From: Rhodobacterales bacterium HKCCE3408
GTDB lineage: Bacteria > Pseudomonadota > Alphaproteobacteria > Rhodobacterales > Rhodobacteraceae
Direction: 5' to 3'
Assembly: GCA_015689705.1 (NCBI GenBank)
Contig: WVSN01000010.1
Span: forward strand, 1-64,000
DNA: 64,000 bases
The position numbers were made by a program, and so were the translations under genes. The first letter of the stretch is position 1. Every line of letters begins with the position of its first letter. Of the stretch, positions 43,851-53,963 are shown one piece after another. The notes under the pieces are model-generated. The model did not search any database. It was not told where the DNA came from and worked only from the letters and a program-made list of their open reading frames with translations.

Positions 43851-44414
43851 ATGACCGATTTTTCTCTCGACCATCGCGACGGGCTGCCCGACGCGCTTCG
43901 CATTCTCCTGAAGGACTACCCGCGCGAGGCCTGGGACGCCGACCCGAACTTCTCGGGGCTGGTGCAGTTCTGGCTCGACCGGCACCTGATGTTCCGCCGG
44001 CTGCTCGAACTGCTGCGCGAGGAGACCGAGGGCGTGCTCGACGGCGGGCGCGACCCCGAGCGATACCGGGTCGCGCTGAGCCGGTATGGCGGGCACCTCG
44101 TCGCCGACCTGCACGGCCATCACCAGATCGAGGACCACCACTATTTCCCGATCCTTGCGCAGAAGGATGCCCGGATCGGCGCGGGGTTCGAGCTGCTCGA
44201 CGCGGATCACCATGCGCTGGATGGGCATCTGAACGACTTCGTCGAGACAGCGAACGCCGCGCTTCAGGCGGAGGAGGCGAAACGACGCGACGCGATCGCC
44301 GCGTTCGCGGCCGGCCGGGACAGGCTGGAACGGCTGATCGACCGGCATCTGACGGACGAGGAAGAGCTCGTCGTGCCGGTGATTCTCAAATACGGCGCTT
44401 CTGGGCTTGGATAG
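43851..44414 (+). CDS. Hemerythrin-like HHE-domain protein
   Basis: A 187-residue four-helix protein with the iron-binding His/Glu set: HRDG near residue 8, DRHLMFRRLLE, HGHHQIEDHHYFP, DADHHALDGHL and DRHLTDEEE. HHE proteins bind a di-iron site and handle oxygen, NO or iron. The spacing of ligands looks complete. Standing alone; followed by a terminator at 44429. Confidence 0.85.
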   Translation: MTDFSLDHRDGLPDALRILLKDYPREAWDADPNFSGLVQFWLDRHLMFRRLLELLREETEGVLDGGRDPERYRVALSRYGGHLVADLHGHHQIEDHHYFPILAQKDARIGAGFELLDADHHALDGHLNDFVETANAALQAEEAKRRDAIAAFAAGRDRLERLIDRHLTDEEELVVPVILKYGASGLG

Positions 44415-44428
44415 TCGAATTGGGCAGG

Positions 44429-44455
44429 AATGTGGCACGATCTGGGCCACATTTT
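44429..44455 (+). terminator. Terminator of the hemerythrin gene
   Basis: Stem AATGTGGC / GCCACATT, loop of 9 bases, ending in TT. Begins 14 bp after the stop codon. Confidence 0.6.
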
Positions 44456-44556
44456 GGCGCTAAACCCCTGAATCGCATCAAAAACCAACCAAAAGACAGG
44501 TAACCGGACACTCTCTCATTTGTTATATTTTATGTGTAGCGAGTGAGTGAGTGTAC

Positions 44557-44614
44557 AGTATCGAGTTCCCGGGTTTTGTATCTGGTGTTTCTGGGAAGTA
44601 TCGAGTTTCAGGGT
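44557..44614. repeat. Imperfect direct repeats in AT-rich gap
   Basis: AGTATCGAGTTCCCGGGT (44557-44574) recurs as AGTATCGAGTTTCAGGGT (44597-44614): 16 of 18 bases match, 40 bp apart. The gap 44415-44679 between the hemerythrin gene and gyrB is AT-rich, and starts with a GTGAGTGAGTG tract at 44541. No gene is seen in it. Confidence 0.5.
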
Positions 44615-44630
44615 ACGTCTTGTAGCAAAC

Positions 44631-44661
44631 GGTCCGGTTTCCGTGTTCGGGGAACCGGACC
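44631..44661. terminator. Hairpin downstream of gyrB
   Basis: GGTCCGGTT-T-CC / GGAACCGGACC: an 11-bp stem with one bulged T and an 8-nt loop, 19 bp past the gyrB stop codon. TTTGTTGTTT follows on the plus strand only. Likely bidirectional or for transcripts reading in from the left. Confidence 0.5.
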
Positions 44662-44679
44662 TTTGTTGTTTCAGGACCC

Positions 44680-47118
<2,439 letters not shown>

Positions 47119-47124
47119 CTACAA

Positions 47125-47152
47125 AATATATGGGTTTGCCCGGGGATTGTCA
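47125..47152 (-). promoter_or_regulatory. Promoter candidate of gyrB
   Basis: On the minus strand TGACAA (47152-47147), a 16-bp spacer and TATATT (47130-47125) form a plausible sigma-70 type promoter whose start site would be near 47118. Confidence 0.5.
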
Positions 47153-47194
47153 CTAGCAACACACAACGGGTTGTGGCGAATCGTCAAAGGTAAA

Positions 47195-47222
47195 GGCGGC
47201 GCCGGCCAGAGCCGGCGCCGCC
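47195..47222 (-). terminator. Strong terminator upstream of gyrB
   Basis: Perfect 12-bp stem GGCGGCGCCGGC / GCCGGCGCCGCC with loop CAGA. On the minus strand TTTACCTTT follows, so it would end transcription of a minus-strand gene lying right of it, protecting gyrB. This is the best argument for a gene in 47255-47720. Confidence 0.65.
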
Positions 47223-47254
47223 TGTATCTCCCCCAGTCGGTGGGAAATTGGTGG

Positions 47255-47446
47255 TCACTCGATGATCAGCGCGGACGGTCCGGTGTTCGGGGACAGACCG
47301 CCCGCGCTGTTGCCATCATCCCCGCGAGGGAGACCTTGCTGCGTCGCATGTGTTCGGGTGTAAGCGCGACGCGTCCGGAGTGACACGGACTGCAGGAGTT
47401 CGCCGGGCACGTCTGGCCAGAAGAACGGAAAGATGTTCGTCGTCAT
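47255..47446 (-). CDS. Doubtful small ORF upstream of gyrB
   Basis: Frame of 63 residues starting ATG 47446 (longer start at 47506), ending GNSAGGLSPNTGPSALIIE. No domain is recognised. Evidence is the open frame and the terminator 33 bp after its stop. A second overlapping minus-strand frame (47316-47717) and a plus-strand one are equally open, so coding is uncertain. The whole gap 47113-47940 shows no recognised gene. Confidence 0.25.
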   Translation of the reverse strand: MTTNIFPFFWPDVPGELLQSVSLRTRRAYTRTHATQQGLPRGDDGNSAGGLSPNTGPSALIIE

Positions 47447-47940
47447 CCGCAGCTTCGTCACCCCCGTGGGGATCGCGAAGAGGTCCGAATGCGGCCGGCC
47501 TCCCAAGGACGTCCTGGAACAGGAGCGTCAACTGCCGGCGGCTCACGACGGGTGTGTGTGAGTCATGTCCGCGGTCGAGAGCGGACACATCGTCGCGAGA
47601 ACCAAGGGATGCGAAGTCGAACACCGTCTTCTTCCTTTGCCTTCGTGGGCAGACTTTGTGGTCGCCCGACAGAAGGGAGAATTGCCCGAACGGGCGCCAC
47701 CGCGATATTCCACCCAAGGTCTAAATCTACCCTTTCCACCCCAAGGTGGACGTCTTCATACCGCTCGGATTCACTGGAAATTGAGGTTTTTCGCGGAATC
47801 CGGAGAAACCCACCTGCCGCAGGGACAGCGCTTCCACCCTGAGGCGTATCCTCTGCGCAGGTATGACCGTTCCCGGATCGGCGTCACAACTTGGCCAATA
47901 TTCGGTGCGATACACGGTCCCGCACAAGGATCGGTGGACC

Positions 47941-48429
47941 ATGAACCGGACACACAGCCTGCTTGCCGTCGCGCTGACAGCGCTTACCGTCATCGGTGGC
48001 GCGCCTGAGGCACGTGCCCAGGCCTCCGGGACGGATCACTACGAAACCGTCGCGGCCAGGCTGGCCGACGAGGGATTCCGCGTGCTGCAGGTGCGTCGCA
48101 CTCTGCTCGGACGTCTCCAGATCCTCGCCGTGCGGGGCGAGACGCTGCGCGAAGTCGTCGTCAGTTCCACGACCGGAGAGGTCCTGCGCGACCTCGTCAG
48201 CCAGACCGTGGATGCAGGCCAGGGCCCCGGAAACGGCAATGGTGGCGGCAATGGCAACGGCAATGCCGGGGGTAACGGAAACGGCAATGCCGGCGGAAGC
48301 GGCAACAGTAATGCCGGAGGAAATGGCGGCGGTGGCGGCGGAAACGGCGGCGGCGGCAATGGTGGCGGCGGTGGAAACGGCGGCGGTGGCGGAAACGGTG
48401 GTGGCGGCGGCGGCGGCCGCGGCAACTGA
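47941..48429 (+). CDS. Secreted PepSY-like protein with Gly/Asn-rich tail
   Basis: A 162-residue protein with a signal peptide (MNRTHSLLAVALTALTVIGG, APEARA). Residues about 36-95 look like a small PepSY-type domain (YETVAARLADEGFRVLQVRR, shortened; STTGEVLRDLVSQT). The last 65 residues are almost only Gly and Asn in GNGN/GGNG units. The neighbouring LuxR-type gene starts 80 bp downstream on the same strand. A surface or biofilm role is a guess. Start 47941 is chosen because it yields the signal peptide. Confidence 0.65.
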   Translation: MNRTHSLLAVALTALTVIGGAPEARAQASGTDHYETVAARLADEGFRVLQVRRTLLGRLQILAVRGETLREVVVSSTTGEVLRDLVSQTVDAGQGPGNGNGGGNGNGNAGGNGNGNAGGSGNSNAGGNGGGGGGNGGGGNGGGGGNGGGGGNGGGGGGGRGN

Positions 48430-48507
48430 CGAAGCCGGGCGCGTTCTGGCAGGTTTGGATGTCAGACCCGCCGCCCCGGTGAGACGAGAAGGCGAGGGTG
48501 TGGAACC

Positions 48508-49038
48508 ATGTCAAAAACCCTGTCGCGATGGCCGCTAGTCATCGTCCTCAGCGTCCAGCTGGCCAGCGCGGGCTTCTTTCTGTTCGATCTCTGGGGTGAA
48601 GTTCTTGGCCTGCGGTCGCGCCCCCTGCCCTTCGTCGTCGGTGAACTTGCGCAGGTCGCGGCCAGCGTCGCGCTTCTGACCGGGATCATCGTCACCGTCA
48701 TCTTCATGCGTCGCAGTCAGGCCGTCATCAACCGGCTCGACCAGCAGATCGGCGCCGTCTCGGGCAATTTCGACGCACAACTCAACCGGCTGTTCAACGA
48801 CTGGCGGCTGTCGCAATCCGAAGCCGAGATCACGATCTATGCGATCAAGGGCTTCTCGAACGCCGAAATCGGGGACCTGCGCGGCACGTCCGCGACGACG
48901 GTGAAAAGCCAGATGAACGCGATCTATCGCAAGACCGGCTTCGCAAACCGGCAGCAGCTGATCGCATTCATGGTCGAGGAACTTCTGCACGGCGCCGGAA
49001 GCGCGCTGCGCGAGGAACCCATGGACACCGCGGCCTAA
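48508..49038 (+). CDS. Membrane-anchored LuxR-type transcription regulator
   Basis: A 176-residue protein: two membrane segments (about 10-30 and 45-66), a coiled linker (RRSQAVINRLDQQIGAVSG), and a LuxR-type helix-turn-helix at about 100-160 (LSQSEAEITIYAIKGFSNAE, TSATTVKSQMNAIYRKTGF). It lacks receiver or autoinducer domains. It is read from 80 bp after the PepSY-like gene, which it may control in response to an envelope signal (inference). Confidence 0.8.
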   Translation: MSKTLSRWPLVIVLSVQLASAGFFLFDLWGEVLGLRSRPLPFVVGELAQVAASVALLTGIIVTVIFMRRSQAVINRLDQQIGAVSGNFDAQLNRLFNDWRLSQSEAEITIYAIKGFSNAEIGDLRGTSATTVKSQMNAIYRKTGFANRQQLIAFMVEELLHGAGSALREEPMDTAA

Positions 49039-49655
49039 CTGAGCGCGATCACCCCGGCGACGGCGATCAGCAAGCCCCCGGCGATCCGGTTCGTGCGCGT
49101 CAGCGCCCCGGGCGAGGATATCAGCCGTCGCGCGCGGTCGACAAAGGCGGCGAACCCGGTATTCCCGATCAGCGGGACGGCCATCGAGATCGCGGCGATG
49201 GCGACGACGTCGGGCCAGGTGATCGCTGTCAGGTCGAAGAATCCCGGCAGCATTCCCATGTAGAACAGGATGGCCTTGGGGTTGGCGAGGATCGCGGCCA
49301 GCCCTGCGACGAAACCCGCCCATGCGCCGCGGCGGTTCAGACGCGAATCCGCACCGATCGGCGCATCGGCATGGCGGATCAGCATCCAGCCCATCAGCGC
49401 AAAGACCGCGACCGCCAGCCATTTCAGGGCGTCCGTGATCCAGCCGGCCTGTTCCACGATCCAGGCAAGGCCCAGAAGCGCCAGCACCGACCAGGCCGTG
49501 TCGCCGATCGCGACGCCGAGCATCAGCGGGAAGGCCGCGGCGAAGCCGTGCGCCAGCGTCCGGGCCGTCAGCGCGAGCCAGACCGGCCCCGGCGTGAGGA
49601 ACAGGACGAACAGCGCGCCGGCATAGAGCGCGAGCTGGGCGGGCGTGACGGACAT
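49035..49655 (-). CDS. LysE/RhtB-family amino-acid exporter
   Basis: A 206-residue membrane protein with six hydrophobic segments. Family signs are FVLFLTPGPVWLALTARTLAHG (shortened: LFLTPGPVWLA), GFVAGLAAILANPKAILFYMG (shortened: NPKAILFYMGMLP). Convergent with the LuxR-type gene with a 4-bp overlap. Substrate unknown, probably amino acids or related metabolites. Confidence 0.88.
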   Translation of the reverse strand: MSVTPAQLALYAGALFVLFLTPGPVWLALTARTLAHGFAAAFPLMLGVAIGDTAWSVLALLGLAWIVEQAGWITDALKWLAVAVFALMGWMLIRHADAPIGADSRLNRRGAWAGFVAGLAAILANPKAILFYMGMLPGFFDLTAITWPDVVAIAAISMAVPLIGNTGFAAFVDRARRLISSPGALTRTNRIAGGLLIAVAGVIALS

Positions 49656-49717
49656 GGAAACTCCGGTCGTGGCGCGCGGACGCTAGGCCCGCCCGCGACC
49701 GGGCGCAAGCGTCAGGC

Positions 49718-50422
49718 TCAGGCGCACCAGGACTGCGCCGCCGCGGCCGCCGCGCGCAGCCAAATGGCGTCAACGCCGGCGATGACGCGGTAGCCCTCGG
49801 CGAAGTTCTTCGCCGCCTGTTCCGCGGTCAGGGCGATCTGTCCGGTCGGAATGCCGGCGCGCGCGGCGGCGGCGCGCACACGGCTGACAGCGGACACGAA
49901 ATCGGGGTGGTCGAACTGTCCGGGAACCCCGAGATCCGTCGACAGGTCGAACTGCGCCGGAACCAGCATGTCGATGCCGGGAACGGCACAGATTTCTTCG
50001 ATGTTCTCGACCGCGTCCCGGGTCTCGACCAACAGGCACGAGACGATCTCGTCCGCCACCTTCGGGCGGTACCCGGGCATGTCGGTCCCCCATCGGGATT
50101 GCGCGATGAACGGCCCGAAGCCGCGCGTGCCCTCGGGCGGATAGCGCAGCGAGGCGACGGCGCGGCGGGCGTCTTCTGCGGTCCGGACGAGCGGGAAGCA
50201 GATGCCCTCGGCCCCGAGATCGAGCACGCGCTTCACTTCGGCCTCGCGGATCTCCGAGACTCTCACCAGCGGGGCGCAGCCGGTGCCCTGCGTGGCGGCG
50301 ATCATCGCGTGGGCGGTGCCGTAGTCGACCGCTCCGTGTTCCAGATCGATCAAGACCGAGTCTGCCCCCGACGCGGCCACGGCCTGCGTCACGACCGGGG
50401 AAGGCACGGTGATGATGTGCAT
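49718..50422 (-). CDS. HpcH/HpaI-family aldolase/citrate lyase-like
   Basis: A 234-residue class II aldolase of the 2-dehydro-3-deoxyglucarate/4-hydroxy-2-oxoheptanedioate type. VLIDLEHGAVDYG, PLVRVSEIREAEVKRVLDLGAEGICFP (shortened: VKRVLDLGAEGICFPLV) and VETRDAVENIEEI are family marks with the metal Glu. In-frame codons upstream of ATG 50422 (FKSKLAEPGRRLT) resemble the family N-terminus and continue to about 50470, where ATT is preceded by GGAAGGGGG, so the true start may be non-ATG. Substrate not determined. Confidence 0.8.
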   Translation of the reverse strand: MHIITVPSPVVTQAVAASGADSVLIDLEHGAVDYGTAHAMIAATQGTGCAPLVRVSEIREAEVKRVLDLGAEGICFPLVRTAEDARRAVASLRYPPEGTRGFGPFIAQSRWGTDMPGYRPKVADEIVSCLLVETRDAVENIEEICAVPGIDMLVPAQFDLSTDLGVPGQFDHPDFVSAVSRVRAAAARAGIPTGQIALTAEQAAKNFAEGYRVIAGVDAIWLRAAAAAAQSWCA

Positions 50423-50524
50423 GGTCAGGCGGCGGCCCGGCTCGGCGAGTTTCGACTTGAACGATGGAATCGGACAGCCCCCTTCCCCAGTTGGGGCGAG
50501 CCTAGCACCGCGCTGACGGGCGGC

Positions 50525-51043
50525 CTATTCCAATCCGGCCATCGCCGCGAGCGCCCGGACCGTCCGCCAGTTGCGCGCGGTCGCGGGCACTTCGAGCGCG
50601 CGTTCCAGCCGCTCAGCAAGCTTCGACCGGCCTATGCCGTCGGGCGCGAGGAGATAGCAGACGTCGCCCGACACGGCCACGTCCTCCGACGGGCCCGCAA
50701 GCGCGCGGATCTCGTCAGACAAGGGCGCCGGCGGGCCGTCACAAAACCACGCATGCACCGCGCGGTCATTCGTCTGCAGAGCTTCGGCGAAGGGATTGGC
50801 AGCGATGACCGCGGCGAGCGTCTCGGCGGGCAGAACCAGAGCGTGCGGCCGGAAGCCCATCGCGTCCTCGATCGCGGCCGAGATCTCGGTGGCCGTCAGG
50901 TCACCCCGGAAAACCGCGTTGCCGCTCTGGATATAGGTGGCGACATCCTGCGCGCCGAGTGCCTTCAGGATCGCGCGCAACTCGCCCATCGGCAGCTTGC
51001 CATGCCCGCCGACATTGACGCCGCGCAGGAGGAGGACGCGCAT
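50525..51043 (-). CDS. DUF1697-family protein
   Basis: A 172-residue protein with the DUF1697 pattern: LLLRGVNVGGHGKLPMGELR (shortened: LRGVNVGGHGKLPM), ATYIQSGNAVFRG and the C-terminal ARNWRTVRALAAM. Function of the family is not established. ATG 51043 is coupled to the VOC gene (TGATG); a GTG one codon upstream is possible. Confidence 0.8.
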   Translation of the reverse strand: MRVLLLRGVNVGGHGKLPMGELRAILKALGAQDVATYIQSGNAVFRGDLTATEISAAIEDAMGFRPHALVLPAETLAAVIAANPFAEALQTNDRAVHAWFCDGPPAPLSDEIRALAGPSEDVAVSGDVCYLLAPDGIGRSKLAERLERALEVPATARNWRTVRALAAMAGLE

Positions 51044-51474
51044 CACGCGTCCGGCAGGGTCAGAGACCCGTCTTCCGAGAGTGGCCAGAACGGGTTCATC
51101 GCAAGCTCCCAGACATGGCCATCGGGATCGGCGTAGTAGCCGGAATAGCCGCCCCAGAACACCTTCTCCGGCGCCTTCAGCGGCGCCGCGCCCGCCGCCA
51201 GCGCCTTCGCATAGGCGGCGTCGACCTCCGCTTCGGTCGCAAAGTTCTGTGCCAGCGTCGCCGCCCCGGTACCAAGCCGCGCCGCTGGCCGGCCCTGATC
51301 CGCGGCGAGATCGGCCAGACCGAAGAGGCCAAAGACGAACCCGTTGGCCTGGTAAAAGGTGACGCCGGGCTGGCTTGCCTTGTGAGGCGTCCAGCCGAGT
51401 GCGGCGTAAAACGTCTTCGCGCGGCCCATGTCGGCAACGCCGAGCGTGACGAGGGTGATACGTTGCGGGGTCAT
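51043..51474 (-). CDS. VOC/glyoxalase-superfamily protein
   Basis: A 143-residue VOC-fold protein. LVTLGVADMGRAKTFYAALGW and GGYSGYYADPDGHVWELAMNP (shortened: YYADPDGHVWELA) are typical, with metal-ligand His/Glu positions partly present. ATG at 51474 overlaps the recF stop (ATGA). Reaction unknown. Confidence 0.84.
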   Translation of the reverse strand: MTPQRITLVTLGVADMGRAKTFYAALGWTPHKASQPGVTFYQANGFVFGLFGLADLAADQGRPAARLGTGAATLAQNFATEAEVDAAYAKALAAGAAPLKAPEKVFWGGYSGYYADPDGHVWELAMNPFWPLSEDGSLTLPDA

Positions 51475-52559
51475 GGCAGAGCCTCCGGATTGATGCGGGA
51501 TATGCCGGCTTCCTCGGTGACCGACAGGCCCTGCGCGCGGTCGCCGAGCTCTGCGAACAGCTCGGGTCCCGTGCCGGTCAGCCAGGCCTGTCCACGCAGG
51601 GCGCAGATCTCGTCGAAAAGCGCCGCGCGGCGACCCTGGTCGAGATGCGCGGCCACCTCGTCGAGAAGCACGAGCGGCGCGGAACCGGTTTCGGCCAGAA
51701 GCGCGCGGGCATTGGCGAGGACCAGCGAGATCAGCAACGCCTTCTGTTCACCGGTCGAGCATTGCGCGGCCGGCATGCCCTTCTCGGCATAGATCGCCAG
51801 CAGATCCGTGCGGTGCGGCCCGGCGAGCGTCCGGCCGGCCGCCATGTCCCGGCGGCGTCCCTCCGCGAAGGTGCTGGCGAACGCCTCGGCCGTGAAAAGC
51901 CCGGGCACCGCCTCTTCCAGCGTAAGTTCGGCGGCCGGAAAGGCCGTGTCGGCCCCGGACTGCGCCGCGGCGATCCGGTCGAGCGCGGCGCGGCGGTTGG
52001 CCACGATCTCTTCGGCCGCGCGGGCCATCTGGCCCTCAAGCGCGGCATACCAGGCCGGATCCTCGACCATGTCCTTAAGCAGCCTGTTCCGGTCGCGCAT
52101 CGCCTTCTCGTAGGCGAGCGCCGCCTCACCATGACCGGGAAAGACACTCATCGCGATCCGGTCGAGGAATCGGCGGCGGCCGTCGGCGCCTTCGATCCAC
52201 AGCCGGTCCTGCGCCGGAACGAGCCAGACGAGCCGGACGATGCCGGCCAGAGCCACCTGAGCCGCGGGCTTGCCGTCGACCGACAGGCCACGCCCGCCGC
52301 CCGGCTCCCAGAAAGTCTCGATCTCGTGCTCCGCCACTTCGGCCCTGATCTTCCAGCCGAGCGCCTCTGGCCGGCGCGCCATCTCCTCGGCCGCCGCGCG
52401 CCGCAGGCCACGTCCGGGCGACAACAGCGACACCGCCTCGAGCACGTTCGTCTTGCCCGCGCCGTTCGGCCCCCAGAGCGCCACGGGCCGGCCATCGAGC
52501 GCAATTTCGCTGCGTCGGTGGGACCGGAAATGCGAGAGAAGAAGACGGCTTACATGCAC
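51471..52559 (-). CDS. recF: DNA replication and repair protein RecF
   Basis: RecF (362 residues) loads RecA at gaps. GTG start at 52559 (VHVSRLLLSHFRSH); Walker A LWGPNGAGKTNVLEA, signature STGEQKALLISLVLANA and Walker B PLVLLDEVAAHLD are present. Follows dnaN in the usual dnaA-dnaN-recF order, 71 bp behind dnaN. Confidence 0.97.
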   Translation of the reverse strand: MHVSRLLLSHFRSHRRSEIALDGRPVALWGPNGAGKTNVLEAVSLLSPGRGLRRAAAEEMARRPEALGWKIRAEVAEHEIETFWEPGGGRGLSVDGKPAAQVALAGIVRLVWLVPAQDRLWIEGADGRRRFLDRIAMSVFPGHGEAALAYEKAMRDRNRLLKDMVEDPAWYAALEGQMARAAEEIVANRRAALDRIAAAQSGADTAFPAAELTLEEAVPGLFTAEAFASTFAEGRRRDMAAGRTLAGPHRTDLLAIYAEKGMPAAQCSTGEQKALLISLVLANARALLAETGSAPLVLLDEVAAHLDQGRRAALFDEICALRGQAWLTGTGPELFAELGDRAQGLSVTEEAGISRINPEALP

Positions 52560-52581
52560 GCGGCCCGCTCCCCTTCGTTGC

Positions 52582-52627
52582 TTTCCAAATATCCCGGGGG
52601 GAGCCGCAGGCGGGGGGCGGAGCCCCC
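52582..52627 (-). repeat. GC-rich palindromic intergenic element between dnaN and recF
   Basis: The stretch starts CTTTCCAAATATCCCGGGGG and ends in the hairpin GGGGGC-GGA-GCCCCC (52613-52627), just before the dnaN stop. Elements of this look (AATATCCCGGGGG plus GC-rich dyad) recur between genes in Rhodobacterales genomes, as I remember; that family statement is from memory. Confidence 0.45.
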
Positions 52628-52629
52628 GG

Positions 52630-53748
52630 TCAGACCCGCATCGGCATCACAACGTAGACGGCGGAGGCGTCGTCGCCCTCGCGCATCAGCGTCGGATCGC
52701 CGGCGGTATTGAACAGGAACACGGCGTTCTCGCGGTCAACCTGGCTCGCGATCTCGAGAAGATATTTCGCGTTGAAGCCGATCTCGAGCTTCTCGTCGCC
52801 ATAGGCGACGGCAAGCTCTTCCTCGGCATTGCCGCTGTCGGGCGCGGTCACGGACAGGATCAACCGGTCCTCGTCGAGTTGCAGTTTGACCGCGCGGGAG
52901 CGTTCCGAGCTGACCGTCGCGACCCGGTCCACGGCCTTGGCGAAATCCGAGGCGTCGACCTCGAGCCGGCGGGTGTTTCCCTCGGGGATGACGCGGGCAT
53001 AGTCCGGGAAAGCGCCGTCGATGACCTTCGAGGTCAGCGTGATCTCGGGCGTGGCGAAGCGGATCTTCGTCTCGGACACGGAAACCGCGATGACGGCCTC
53101 GTCGTCGTCGAGGAGCTTGCGCAGCTCACCGACGGTCTTGCGCGGCACGATCACGCCGGGCATCGCCTCCGCGCCCTCGGGCAGCGGCTCGTCGATCCGG
53201 GCCAGCCGGTGGCCGTCGGTCGCCACGGCGCGCAGCATCTTCGTGCCGCCCGCATCGGCGACGTGGAAATACACGCCGTTGAGGTAATAGCGCGTCTCTT
53301 CCGTCGAGATCGCGAATTTCGACTTGTCGAACAGCCGGCGCAGGGCCGGGGCCTTGGCGGAGAAATTCGCGGTGTATTCGCTCGTCGCCATGACCGGGAA
53401 ATCCTCGCGCGGCAGCGTGGCGAGCGAGAAATGCGAGCGTCCGGCGCGCACTTCGAGCCGGCCGGCGGCCGCGTCTTCGGTCAGTTCCACAAGCGCGCCG
53501 TCGGGCAGTTTGCGGACGATCTCGTGCAGGGTCACCGCACCCACGGTCGTTGCGCCCGCCCGGTCGACCTTGGCCGGTGCCTTGTCGACGACCTCGATAT
53601 CGAGGTCGGTCGCCCGGAAGGACACGGTGTCGCCTTCGGCCTCGATCAGCACGTTCGCGAGGATCGGGATCGTGTTCCGCCGCTCCACGACAGACTGGGC
53701 CTGGGCCACGGCGCGCAAGAGGGCGGCACGCTCGATGGAGATCTTCAT
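52630..53748 (-). CDS. dnaN: DNA polymerase III sliding clamp (beta subunit)
   Basis: DnaN (372 residues) has three repeating clamp domains. MKISIERAALLRAVAQAQSV and NTIPILANVLIEA at the N-terminus and the C-terminal DASAVYVVMPMRV are family-typical. It tethers DNA polymerase III to DNA. Downstream of dnaA with a 215-bp gap holding two hairpins. Confidence 0.98.
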   Translation of the reverse strand: MKISIERAALLRAVAQAQSVVERRNTIPILANVLIEAEGDTVSFRATDLDIEVVDKAPAKVDRAGATTVGAVTLHEIVRKLPDGALVELTEDAAAGRLEVRAGRSHFSLATLPREDFPVMATSEYTANFSAKAPALRRLFDKSKFAISTEETRYYLNGVYFHVADAGGTKMLRAVATDGHRLARIDEPLPEGAEAMPGVIVPRKTVGELRKLLDDDEAVIAVSVSETKIRFATPEITLTSKVIDGAFPDYARVIPEGNTRRLEVDASDFAKAVDRVATVSSERSRAVKLQLDEDRLILSVTAPDSGNAEEELAVAYGDEKLEIGFNAKYLLEIASQVDRENAVFLFNTAGDPTLMREGDDASAVYVVMPMRV

Positions 53749-53873
53749 GTCTCTTCTCCGACAGGAACCGGGGCGCCGAGCCTATCCGCTCCGCCCCGGA
53801 ACTCAAGGGGTGATGCGAGAATGCCGGGCCTGCCGGTGGCGTCAATCGAAAACCGTGGCCGTGACGGAGGCCT

Positions 53874-53935
53874 GCCCTGCGGCATGCGCTTCAGCGCATG
53901 CAGGGCGGGATCAGGGTGCGTTGCTGCGCACCCTG
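53874..53935 (-). terminator. Two tandem hairpins between dnaA and dnaN
   Basis: Hairpin 1 pairs GCCCTGC (53874) with GCAGGGC (53900-53906) around GCATGCGC/GCGCATGC. Hairpin 2 (53912-53935) has a 9-bp stem CAGGGTGCG / CGCACCCTG with loop TTGCTG. No T tract, so attenuation or transcript processing after dnaA rather than full termination may be meant. Confidence 0.5.
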
Positions 53936-53963
53936 CAGTTGTCATTCCGCGGCTTTCGGGCGG

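Noticed and set aside
48230-48425. CRISPR or tandem-repeat array in the Gly/Asn-rich tail
   Set aside because: The short GGCAAT-type units are in frame and encode Gly/Asn; no spacer pattern is present.
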